Source: Microcella flavibacter (GTDB lineage Bacteria; Actinomycetota; Actinomycetes; Actinomycetales; Microbacteriaceae). Taken from it: a DNA stretch of 64,000 nt. The translations under genes and the position numbers were made by a program. Shown one piece after another: positions 57,081-64,000 of this stretch (position 1 is the stretch's first letter; each line of letters starts with the position of its first letter). The DNA lies in NCBI RefSeq assembly GCF_012530535.1, contig NZ_CP051299.1:496001-560000 (forward strand), read 5' to 3'. The notes under the pieces are model-generated. The model was not told where the DNA came from. It worked only from the letters and a program-made list of their open reading frames with translations, and ran no database searches.

Positions 57081-58352
57081 TCAAGCGGCGCGCGGTGGGC
57101 GGAGCCGAGCCAGCGCGAGGGTGGCGCGTTGCTCGAGTTCGGGGTCGGCGCGGGTGCCGATTTCAAGTCGGCGGAGCCGCTGATAGGGGACTCCGAGAGA
57201 GGCGGCGAGCACGCTGATCGGAACGCCGATCTCCTGTCGTCTGGCTCGTAGTTCGCGTCCGACCGGATTGTCGGTGGCGGGGCTGAGCAGGATTGCGTAG
57301 ATCTCGTTCGCGATGTGGCGTTTCAGGCAGCGCATGATGTCACGGTCGGTGAGCTGCTCGGCGCGGCGCCGTTCGAAATAGGCCATGGTGCGCGGCTCCC
57401 GGTGTCGCATACGCAGCAGCACGATCCGGTGCAGGGCGGCGTTCGCGTGCCGGTTCCCGCCGCGAGAGAGTCGGTGCCGGGTGCGCTGCCCGGACGAGGC
57501 GGGGATCGGGGCGACGCCGGCCAGAGCGGCGAAGCTGGCCCGGGTGGCGAGGCGTTCGGGGTTGTCGCCAGCGGCGACCAGCAACGTCGCGGCAGTGACC
57601 GGACCGACCCCGCTGAGCGACAGCAGAGCGGGGTTCACCTGCCGAATCAGGGCGTCCAGTTGTTGCTCGATGAGGTCGATCTCCGCCTGCATGGTGAGGT
57701 AGCGGACGGCCAGCCTCCGCAACGTCTGACGGGCAACGACTTCCGGATCAGCCGACGCGCTCGTGCCGGGGCGGGTCTTTGCGAGCGCGCGGATCAGTCG
57801 TTGCCCGCTGAGGGCGCGGAACGCCTGCCGGACCAGCTCGGGTGCGGTGATCAGCAGTGCGTGGATCTGGTTCATCGCCTGCGCCCGAGCCTTTGCCGCG
57901 GAGCGGCGCTCCCCGAGAAGGATCCGCATGGACTCGACAGCACCATCACCGGTCTTCGGAATCGCAGTGTTCGTGTCTGCCAGAACCGTCACTGCGGCCT
58001 GGTGCGCGTCCAACGGGTCGGACTTGCCCCGGAGCCTCCGAGCTCGCCGATCCTGCCTGGCGACTTCGACGACGCTCACTCCGGCCGCGGTCAGTGCCCG
58101 CGTGAGGCCAGCACCGTATGAGCCGGTGCCTTCCACGCCGACTCGATCGACTTCGCCGTGTTCACGGAGGAACGCGATGATCTGCGCGTAGCCGCGGCCG
58201 TCGGCGCGGAACTCACGATCCGCGACGGGCCTTCCGACGTGATCGAGGATCGCGACGTGATGCGTGTTCTTGTGCGTGTCGACTCCCGCGACCAGCCCGC
58301 CCGCCGATGAGAACAGGTTGGCCGGAGAAGGAGCGACTGTCATGCTCGTCAT
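57081..58352 (-). CDS. IS110-family transposase (DEDD), copy A
   Basis: 423 residues, identical to copy B as far as I can compare. DEDD residues: Asp25 in AGVDTHKNTHH, Glu74 in VGVEGTGSYG, Asp112 and Asp115 in KSDPLDAHQAA. The C-terminal Tnp20 domain includes LSGVGPVTAATLLV and APIPASSGQRTRHRLSRGG with the nucleophilic Ser. An extra C-terminal part, ISVLAASLGVPYQRLRRLEIG, looks like an XRE-type HTH. The upstream non-coding region is a candidate bridge RNA. Confidence 0.94.
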   Translation of the reverse strand: MTSMTVAPSPANLFSSAGGLVAGVDTHKNTHHVAILDHVGRPVADREFRADGRGYAQIIAFLREHGEVDRVGVEGTGSYGAGLTRALTAAGVSVVEVARQDRRARRLRGKSDPLDAHQAAVTVLADTNTAIPKTGDGAVESMRILLGERRSAAKARAQAMNQIHALLITAPELVRQAFRALSGQRLIRALAKTRPGTSASADPEVVARQTLRRLAVRYLTMQAEIDLIEQQLDALIRQVNPALLSLSGVGPVTAATLLVAAGDNPERLATRASFAALAGVAPIPASSGQRTRHRLSRGGNRHANAALHRIVLLRMRHREPRTMAYFERRRAEQLTDRDIMRCLKRHIANEIYAILLSPATDNPVGRELRARRQEIGVPISVLAASLGVPYQRLRRLEIGTRADPELEQRATLALARLRPPRAA

Positions 58353-58579
58353 AGACGGGATTCCCTTCCAACGGTGATGAACGTCACCGCGGGTCGGGTA
58401 GGGGCAGACGGCACAAAGGCGAGACGACTTCCCGGTCAGGCTCCTATCAAGTCATGTTCCTGCCCGGCCCGCAGCGACCCCGGCGTCGACGGACAGATCC
58501 ACAAAAAGACAGCCGCGAACGGCGTCCGTGTAATTTCGGGTCACGCCGGCGCCGGAGCCGAATCCATCATCTCTGTGTA
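58353..58579 (-). ncRNA. Candidate IS110 bridge RNA region, copy A
   Basis: The 227 nt between the IS end and the transposase start are non-coding and identical in both copies. In IS110 proper (IS621-like) this region encodes the bridge RNA that pairs with target and donor DNA. Several local inverted segments (for example GGCGCCGGAGCC) are visible. Assigned by family knowledge only. Confidence 0.4.
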
Positions 58580-58617
58580 ACCCACGGTGGTCGCGCACGT
58601 CGTTGCTGACGTGAACG

Positions 58618-59946
58618 CGGTCACCGTGTGATCCTTCGAGAAGTCTCTTACCCCAACTCGAAAGGCATCAACACGATGACCGCTCCCCACATTGTCGACC
58701 CTGCAACGGTGCTCGGTGAAGCCCTTGCCGACGCTTCCCCGGATTTGATGCGACACCTGCTGCAAACGATGATCAACGCCCTCCTGTCCGCCGACGCCGA
58801 CGCCGTGGTCGGCGCCGAATGGGGACAGCCGTCCCCTGACCGCCTCACCCACCGCAACGGCTACCGCCACCGCGATCTCGACACCAGGGCTGGCACGATC
58901 GATGTCGCGATCCCGAAACTGCGATCGGGCACGTATTTCCCGGAGTGGCTCATGGAGCGTCGCAAGCGCTCCGAGGCGGCCTTGATCACCGTGATCGCCG
59001 ACTGCTACCTCGCAGGCGTCAGCACGCGGCGGATGGACAAGCTGGTGAAGACCCTCGGCATCCACTCGCTGTCCAAGTCGCAGGTCTCGCGCATGGCCGC
59101 CGATCTCGACGAGCACGTCGAGCAGTTCCGCCACCGCCCTCTTGGTGATGCCGGACCGTTCACCTTCGTTGCCGCTGACGCGCTGACCATGAAAGTGCGT
59201 GAAGGCGGCAGGGTGATCAACGCCGTGGTGCTGATCGCGACCGGCGTCAACGCCGACGGACGCCGCGAAGTCCTCGGCCTGCGGGTCGCCACCTCCGAAA
59301 CAGGGGCGGCCTGGAACTCGTTCTTCGCCGATCTCGTCGCACGCGGCCTGGGCGGGGTTCGTCTGGTCACCTCCGACGCCCACCAAGGCCTCGTGGAGGC
59401 GATCGCCGCGAACCTGCCCGGCGCGAGCTGGCAACGATGCAGGACGCACTACGCCGCGAACCTGATGTCCGTGTGCCCGAAGAGCATGTGGCCGGCGGTG
59501 AAGGCGATGCTGCACTCCGTCTACGACCAGCCCGACGCAGCCTCCGTCCACGCCCAGTTCGACCGACTCCTGGACTACGTCGACGGCAAGCTGCCCGACG
59601 CGCACGAGCACCTCGACGCCGCGAGAGCGGACATCCTCGCGTTCACGCAGTTCCCCGAGGGGCTCTGGCAGCAGATCTGGTCCAACAACCCCAACGAGCG
59701 CCTGAACCGAGAGATCCGCCGCCGCACCGACAGTGTCGGCATCTTCCCCAATCGCGACGCGATCGTCCGCCTCGTCGGCGCGGTCCTGGCCGAGCAGACC
59801 GACGAATGGGCCGAAGGACGCCGCTACCTCGGCCTCGACATCCTCGCCAAGTCCCGTCTGAGCCTCGTGCCCGACACCGGAAACGAGGTGACTACCGACA
59901 CCGTCCTCGAACTCAGCGCTTAACCCATCACTTCGAAGGACCGCGC
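58618..59946 (+). mobile_element. IS256-family element between the IS110 copies (edges approximate)
   Basis: A transposase gene with short related ends: GATCCTTCGAGAAGT near 58630 and, read inward from the right, GGTCCTTCGAAGT near 59944. The right end lies 1-3 bp from IS110 copy B, so B appears to have landed at the element's edge. No target duplication could be seen because IS110 DNA replaces the flanks. Confidence 0.65.
58676..59923 (+). CDS. IS256-family transposase (second type)
   Basis: 415 residues from the ATG at 58676 (MTAPHIVDPATVLGEALA); a GAAAGG precedes it. DDE residues in FVAADALTMKVRE, LVTSDAHQGLVEAI and NPNERLNREIRRRTDSVG. LPGASWQRCRTHYAANLM is the helical insertion with the conserved Cys-His. 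Full length and intact; only distantly similar to the transposase at 23253. Confidence 0.95.
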   Translation: MTAPHIVDPATVLGEALADASPDLMRHLLQTMINALLSADADAVVGAEWGQPSPDRLTHRNGYRHRDLDTRAGTIDVAIPKLRSGTYFPEWLMERRKRSEAALITVIADCYLAGVSTRRMDKLVKTLGIHSLSKSQVSRMAADLDEHVEQFRHRPLGDAGPFTFVAADALTMKVREGGRVINAVVLIATGVNADGRREVLGLRVATSETGAAWNSFFADLVARGLGGVRLVTSDAHQGLVEAIAANLPGASWQRCRTHYAANLMSVCPKSMWPAVKAMLHSVYDQPDAASVHAQFDRLLDYVDGKLPDAHEHLDAARADILAFTQFPEGLWQQIWSNNPNERLNREIRRRTDSVGIFPNRDAIVRLVGAVLAEQTDEWAEGRRYLGLDILAKSRLSLVPDTGNEVTTDTVLELSA

Positions 59947-60173
59947 TACACAGAGATGATGGATTCGGCTCCGGCGCCGGCGTGACCCGAAATTACACGG
60001 ACGCCGTTCGCGGCTGTCTTTTTGTGGATCTGTCCGTCGACGCCGGGGTCGCTGCGGGCCGGGCAGGAACATGACTTGATAGGAGCCTGACCGGGAAGTC
60101 GTCTCGCCTTTGTGCCGTCTGCCCCTACCCGACCCGCGGTGACGTTCATCACCGTTGGAAGGGAATCCCGTCT
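59947..60173 (+). ncRNA. Candidate IS110 bridge RNA region, copy B
   Basis: Same 227-nt leader as in copy A, on the plus strand directly upstream of the transposase. No protein is supported in it. Confidence 0.4.
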
Positions 60174-61445
60174 ATGACGAGCATGACAGTCGCTCCTTCT
60201 CCGGCCAACCTGTTCTCATCGGCGGGCGGGCTGGTCGCGGGAGTCGACACGCACAAGAACACGCATCACGTCGCGATCCTCGATCACGTCGGAAGGCCCG
60301 TCGCGGATCGTGAGTTCCGCGCCGACGGCCGCGGCTACGCGCAGATCATCGCGTTCCTCCGTGAACACGGCGAAGTCGATCGAGTCGGCGTGGAAGGCAC
60401 CGGCTCATACGGTGCTGGCCTCACGCGGGCACTGACCGCGGCCGGAGTGAGCGTCGTCGAAGTCGCCAGGCAGGATCGGCGAGCTCGGAGGCTCCGGGGC
60501 AAGTCCGACCCGTTGGACGCGCACCAGGCCGCAGTGACGGTTCTGGCAGACACGAACACTGCGATTCCGAAGACCGGTGATGGTGCTGTCGAGTCCATGC
60601 GGATCCTTCTCGGGGAGCGCCGCTCCGCGGCAAAGGCTCGGGCGCAGGCGATGAACCAGATCCACGCACTGCTGATCACCGCACCCGAGCTGGTCCGGCA
60701 GGCGTTCCGCGCCCTCAGCGGGCAACGACTGATCCGCGCGCTCGCAAAGACCCGCCCCGGCACGAGCGCGTCGGCTGATCCGGAAGTCGTTGCCCGTCAG
60801 ACGTTGCGGAGGCTGGCCGTCCGCTACCTCACCATGCAGGCGGAGATCGACCTCATCGAGCAACAACTGGACGCCCTGATTCGGCAGGTGAACCCCGCTC
60901 TGCTGTCGCTCAGCGGGGTCGGTCCGGTCACTGCCGCGACGTTGCTGGTCGCCGCTGGCGACAACCCCGAACGCCTCGCCACCCGGGCCAGCTTCGCCGC
61001 TCTGGCCGGCGTCGCCCCGATCCCCGCCTCGTCCGGGCAGCGCACCCGGCACCGACTCTCTCGCGGCGGGAACCGGCACGCGAACGCCGCCCTGCACCGG
61101 ATCGTGCTGCTGCGTATGCGACACCGGGAGCCGCGCACCATGGCCTATTTCGAACGGCGCCGCGCCGAGCAGCTCACCGACCGTGACATCATGCGCTGCC
61201 TGAAACGCCACATCGCGAACGAGATCTACGCAATCCTGCTCAGCCCCGCCACCGACAATCCGGTCGGACGCGAACTACGAGCCAGACGACAGGAGATCGG
61301 CGTTCCGATCAGCGTGCTCGCCGCCTCTCTCGGAGTCCCCTATCAGCGGCTCCGCCGACTTGAAATCGGCACCCGCGCCGACCCCGAACTCGAGCAACGC
61401 GCCACCCTCGCGCTGGCTCGGCTCCGCCCACCGCGCGCCGCTTGA
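60174..61445 (+). CDS. IS110-family transposase (DEDD), copy B
   Basis: 423 residues. The RuvC-like domain (GVDTHK, VEGTG, SDPLDAHQ) and the Tnp20 domain with ASSGQ are intact, as is the HTH-like C-terminal extension. Identical product to copy A, so either copy could supply transposase for the other. The ATG at 60174 is preceded by GGAAGGGAA. Confidence 0.94.
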   Translation: MTSMTVAPSPANLFSSAGGLVAGVDTHKNTHHVAILDHVGRPVADREFRADGRGYAQIIAFLREHGEVDRVGVEGTGSYGAGLTRALTAAGVSVVEVARQDRRARRLRGKSDPLDAHQAAVTVLADTNTAIPKTGDGAVESMRILLGERRSAAKARAQAMNQIHALLITAPELVRQAFRALSGQRLIRALAKTRPGTSASADPEVVARQTLRRLAVRYLTMQAEIDLIEQQLDALIRQVNPALLSLSGVGPVTAATLLVAAGDNPERLATRASFAALAGVAPIPASSGQRTRHRLSRGGNRHANAALHRIVLLRMRHREPRTMAYFERRRAEQLTDRDIMRCLKRHIANEIYAILLSPATDNPVGRELRARRQEIGVPISVLAASLGVPYQRLRRLEIGTRADPELEQRATLALARLRPPRAA

Positions 61446-61481
61446 CAGCAATAGGAGCATCCACTACCTGGGACTTGACCG

Positions 61482-61622
61482 ATGCTGAACGAAGCGCGCG
61501 CTCACGGAGCGGGATGGACACCATTGCTCGGCGGGCTTTTCGGAGGAGACGAGACACGGGCGATCGCCGCTCTCGAAACGGTCAATGACTACGCCGCCCG
61601 CATCCGGTCCAACCGCTGGTGA
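61482..61622 (+). CDS. Small ORF or gene remnant next to IS110, 46 residues
   Basis: ATG 61482 to TGA 61620-61622 encodes MLNEARAHGAGWTPLLGGLF and then ALETVNDYAARIRSNRW. It reads like the C-terminal helices of a MarR-type regulator whose front has been lost at the IS110 edge, but the similarity is slight. There is no ribosome-binding site. From 61623 to 61801 I see no gene. Confidence 0.35.
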   Translation: MLNEARAHGAGWTPLLGGLFGGDETRAIAALETVNDYAARIRSNRW

Positions 61623-61801
61623 CGGATCAGTCCAGCTCCCTCGGCGCTGTCACCCTGGGGGCACTCTCTCGAGGAGATTTTCCACGACAACCCGATCCGC
61701 ACCACTAAGCAGCGAGCGCAAGCCCCCCCGAAGTGGGGTAGGCAGAACGTTCTCCGCCCGTGCAGTCTTTGATCATTCATCACTCAAAGACTGGGGATCA
61801 C

Positions 61802-63118
61802 GTGAAGCGGTTCGGCGCACTACTCATCACAGCCTTGATGGCGATCACCCTACTGAGCCCAGTCAGCCCCGCGAAGGCCGCTTCGATCTACGACCCCGTC
61901 GCGCTGTCGAGCTTGCGGAACATGGTGAACGCCATGACGTTCTACAACCTCTACTCCCCAAGAGCCTCCTACGAGGGGGTGACGCAGGCGGAGCTGCGAA
62001 AGCAAGGATGGTCTCCCGCCGCCAACGTCGCCTACGAAATCTGGATCGAAGGCACCGGGAAGCAATACCGCGCCACTGCACAGGACATCCGAAACGGAAC
62101 GCTCTACTCGTTTTCCAGCAGCGGCACTTTCAACGGACGTAATGCCGGCTCGGTGGGCGCAGCCTCTCCGCAGCCCGGCTACGCGCCTCCCACGGCTGGC
62201 TTCATTGTGAACGACCTCAACTCCAGCCTCGACGTGGAGGCGCTCGCGGCGCTGATGGCTGGAGTGGCGCTCAACAAAATCTGCGAGGCAACGCTTTTCC
62301 AACCGGGCACGCGTAACGCTCGCTCGAGCGTGAGCGACCAAACCCTCGCATGTCAGGCCGCTGCCGCCGCGCCCGGCGCTACCGTCCGGTCGGTCCTCCT
62401 CGCAATCCGCACTGCCGGCGGCGCCGAGCAGCTGGCGATGCTCGCTGCGTACTTCGTCGGTGACGGCACGTCTCCTGCAACCGTCCCAGACTGGGTCGAC
62501 GGCACGGACCGTGGTCCGCGCTCCTCGCCGCCAGTGCCGGAAACGCTTCCGCCTCTGTGGCGCCTGCCCAAGTCGGCACCGCAGTTCGGCACCCAGAACG
62601 GTCTCGGCGACGAAGCCGCGAAAACAGCTCTCAAGCAGTGCTACGCGCTCGTTGCATTCGCCGGCACTTTCGGCGACCCATACAAGACGTGCCGCACGTT
62701 GCCGATCTTCGCCTCGGGTCAATCCGACGTTCCCCAAGCGACCAACCACGACCTCGAAGCGCTACAGCAGACGCCTTCGTGGGTGAAGCTGGACTATCGC
62801 CCGAGCACGGAAAATCCTTCTCCGAGGAGCTGGTACACCGGGGATCCGCGCTGTGCGTCCGCGGACCCGGCCGAAGGAACCAGTTGCGATGAGTACCCCT
62901 TCTACTCGAGCGAGCAGGGCGGGCAGCTCGCCGTACCCGCGCCGAGCCTGAAAGTCATCGATAGCGGTCAAAACTCGTTCCAGGGGACGCTTTACAGCTC
63001 CTTCCTCGCCGCATGCAAGTTGACCGCGAAGCCCGTCGGCGAGCGGCAATTCCTGGCGATCCCGCTGCCTCCCGCCGCGTCGCCGTTGCCGACGCTCGCG
63101 ATCTGCAATGGCAACTAA
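61802..63118 (+). CDS. Secreted NucA/NucB-type deoxyribonuclease, putative toxin
   Basis: 438 residues from GTG 61802 (GGGGA upstream). Signal peptide: MKRFGALLITALMAITLLSP then a Pro-Ala-Lys-Ala cleavage site. Residues about 25-280 form a secreted region with no family that I know. The C-terminal domain carries SCDEYPFYSSEQGG, the hallmark of NucA/NucB DNases (Asp-Glu-Tyr-Pro-Phe ... Glu-Gly-Gly). Cysteines in pairs suggest disulfides. The gene 3 nt downstream is an SMI1/KNR4-type immunity protein, so this is probably an exported antibacterial nuclease. Confidence 0.75.
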   Translation: MKRFGALLITALMAITLLSPVSPAKAASIYDPVALSSLRNMVNAMTFYNLYSPRASYEGVTQAELRKQGWSPAANVAYEIWIEGTGKQYRATAQDIRNGTLYSFSSSGTFNGRNAGSVGAASPQPGYAPPTAGFIVNDLNSSLDVEALAALMAGVALNKICEATLFQPGTRNARSSVSDQTLACQAAAAAPGATVRSVLLAIRTAGGAEQLAMLAAYFVGDGTSPATVPDWVDGTDRGPRSSPPVPETLPPLWRLPKSAPQFGTQNGLGDEAAKTALKQCYALVAFAGTFGDPYKTCRTLPIFASGQSDVPQATNHDLEALQQTPSWVKLDYRPSTENPSPRSWYTGDPRCASADPAEGTSCDEYPFYSSEQGGQLAVPAPSLKVIDSGQNSFQGTLYSSFLAACKLTAKPVGERQFLAIPLPPAASPLPTLAICNGN

Positions 63119-63121
63119 GCC

Positions 63122-63697
63122 GTGGCCTTCGACGAAGTCAGCGGCCTGCTTGAACAATATGAGCAGCTCGCCCGCGAACGGGGCTCCATCGCTGTCGAGT
63201 ACTTGCGACCAGGGCTCTCACTGGGGCAGATTGACGATGTCGAACAACGCCATGGATTCACCCTCAGCGAGGACGTCAAAGCGATTTGGTCTTGGCATAA
63301 CGGAATCGGCCCTCGACCGTCGCCCGAAACGCCCCGTCGGATCGGCGCGGCCTGGGACTTCATGGACCTCGATCGCTCCATCGATCACGCCAACAGTTCA
63401 CTCCTCAACCGGAACAGCGGCGACGCAGATCGCTACGTGTTCAGTCGCTGGGTGACCTTCGCGGCCTCCTCGGTGAGTGCCGTCATCGAAACCAGCAACA
63501 CCCGTATCCCCGACTCTCCTGTGCTCGTGGACGACGTCACGCAGTCGGTGCTGAACTACCCCATCGTGACCGTCGCCGAGAAGCTCCGCTGGTTCATTTG
63601 GGCTATAGAGAACGAGGCGTGGCACGTCGACGACAAGGGTGCCTGGCAGTCGAACTTCGACTTGTTCCCGAAGAACGCTTTCAAGGACGTCATCTGA
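63122..63697 (+). CDS. SMI1/KNR4 (SUKH) family immunity protein
   Basis: 191 residues from GTG 63122, 3 nt after the nuclease stop. The SUKH core is clear: LRPGLSLGQIDDVEQRHGFTLSEDVKAIWSWHNG, where the hydrophobic helix and Leu-Pro/Trp-x-x-x-Asn-Gly segment typify the fold, then a late VAEKLRWFIWAIENEAWHVDD. SUKH proteins commonly neutralise nuclease toxins of polymorphic systems. The partner is inferred from adjacency and co-translation. Confidence 0.8.
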   Translation: MAFDEVSGLLEQYEQLARERGSIAVEYLRPGLSLGQIDDVEQRHGFTLSEDVKAIWSWHNGIGPRPSPETPRRIGAAWDFMDLDRSIDHANSSLLNRNSGDADRYVFSRWVTFAASSVSAVIETSNTRIPDSPVLVDDVTQSVLNYPIVTVAEKLRWFIWAIENEAWHVDDKGAWQSNFDLFPKNAFKDVI

Positions 63698-64000
63698 CCG
63701 CGGGCATATTTGCCGGCAAGCCCCATAGCGAGTGAAGGTGGCGGGCGCTGAGCCGTTGATGCTGATGGCGTGGGTGGAGGCATGTGCCGCTCGAGGTGAT
63801 TATCGGCGCTGGCCTCTATGGACGTCACTTGGAGGCAGCGATGAGCTGGATGATTGCGAGCGGTGCGCCGTCAAGCAGGTAGGGGCGAAGGCCCTGCGGG
63901 TGGCGCGGACGTTGCCGGTGGTGACGGGCGCGATCGCGACGATGAAATCGAGTAGTGAACGAAAGGCGGGGCGCACTCGTGCCTATTTGGCGTTGATCAG
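63698..64000. other. Window end, no supported gene
   Basis: 303 bases without a frame that I can defend. On the complement strand a short stretch ending in a stop near 63837 encodes GLRPYLLDGAPLAIIQLIAA, which might be the tail of a gene entering from the right, but the codons further in do not look like protein. Confidence 0.3.

Larger units (their letters stand above)
57060..58579 (-). mobile_element. IS110-family insertion sequence, copy A
   Basis: 1520 bp, the inverted duplicate of 59947-61466. The limits are where the two copies stop matching: ...GGAGCATCCACTA at one end and TACACAGAGATGATGG at the other. As usual for IS110 there are no terminal inverted repeats and no evident target duplication. 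Confidence 0.85.
59947..61466 (+). mobile_element. IS110-family insertion sequence, copy B
   Basis: 1520 bp, the inverted copy of 57060-58579. The right flank starts CCTGGGACTTGACCG. Both copies have GGTCAAG just outside the 3' end (7 bp or so from the copy B edge, 12 bp from the copy A edge), which may reflect a shared target preference. Confidence 0.85.

Noticed and set aside
57042-57088. GTCAAGCGG at 57042 and 57080 as a target duplication of IS110
   Set aside because: The second copy lies inside the IS, at the transposase stop codon, and is present in both IS copies, so it is not a duplication of target DNA.

Overview
This window reads as a chromosomal segment of a high-GC actinobacterium, most likely a Microbacteriaceae relative. 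The basis is very GC-rich coding sequence with GTG starts, a solo groEL under CIRCE control, a WXG100 gene, actinobacterial families (DUF3027, DUF2530, Septum_form lipoprotein, the two-gene XPB helicase locus) and an oleA-oleBC-oleD olefin cluster. The placement is inference; no rRNA marker is present.

Layout. 1-11112 is core: the tail of a DUF3048 lipoprotein, groEL with two tandem CIRCE operators and a strong terminator, a response regulator/sensor kinase/WXG100 operon, an alpha/beta hydrolase, XPB helicase with its partner, a cold-shock protein, a DUF3027 protein and a Septum_form lipoprotein. 11114-14343 is an array of three IS481-family elements, each bounded by GCTAGC. 14379-21207 returns to core: a disulfide reductase-like flavoprotein, DUF2530, SerC, a DtxR-type regulator, a frameshifted NlpC/P60 hydrolase, an HNH protein, a NERD-like protein and tRNA-Arg(CCT).

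From the tRNA to about 41.8 kb lies a roughly 20.6 kb accessory island. It holds a serine recombinase broken by an in-frame amber codon, an IS256 element with a 9-bp target duplication, an IS3 element between gene remnants, a type I restriction-modification operon with two hsdM genes (hsdM1-hsdM2-hsdS-hsdR, all linked by ATGA overlaps), a 1486-residue nuclease-STAND-repeat protein that looks like an Avs-type defence protein, an HTH recombinase tail, and a MerR-regulated thiol/redox cassette flanked by copies of a short repeat.

41.9-57.0 kb is again mostly core: a PAP2 phosphatase, a zinc ribbon protein, the ole cluster, a wHTH/nucleotidyltransferase toxin-antitoxin-like pair, an ArsR/flavoprotein pair, a DksA-like zinc finger protein, a Gre factor, NADP-glutamate dehydrogenase, a MmyB-like regulator and two SDR genes. 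The greA-gdhA segment is bracketed by a 41-bp copy of the 3' end of the DksA-like gene, a trace of a past rearrangement. The second SDR is cut by an IS110 element. From 57.06 to 61.47 kb two 1520-bp IS110 copies lie in inverted orientation around an IS256-family transposase. Beyond them are a secreted NucA/NucB-type nuclease and its SUKH (SMI1/KNR4) immunity partner.

The most interesting systems are the Avs-like protein next to the type I RM system whose second HsdM carries NPKW instead of NPPY, the tandem CTAG-targeted IS481 array with ribosome-binding sites inside leader hairpins, the NucA/NucB-SUKH pair and the wHTH-nucleotidyltransferase pair.
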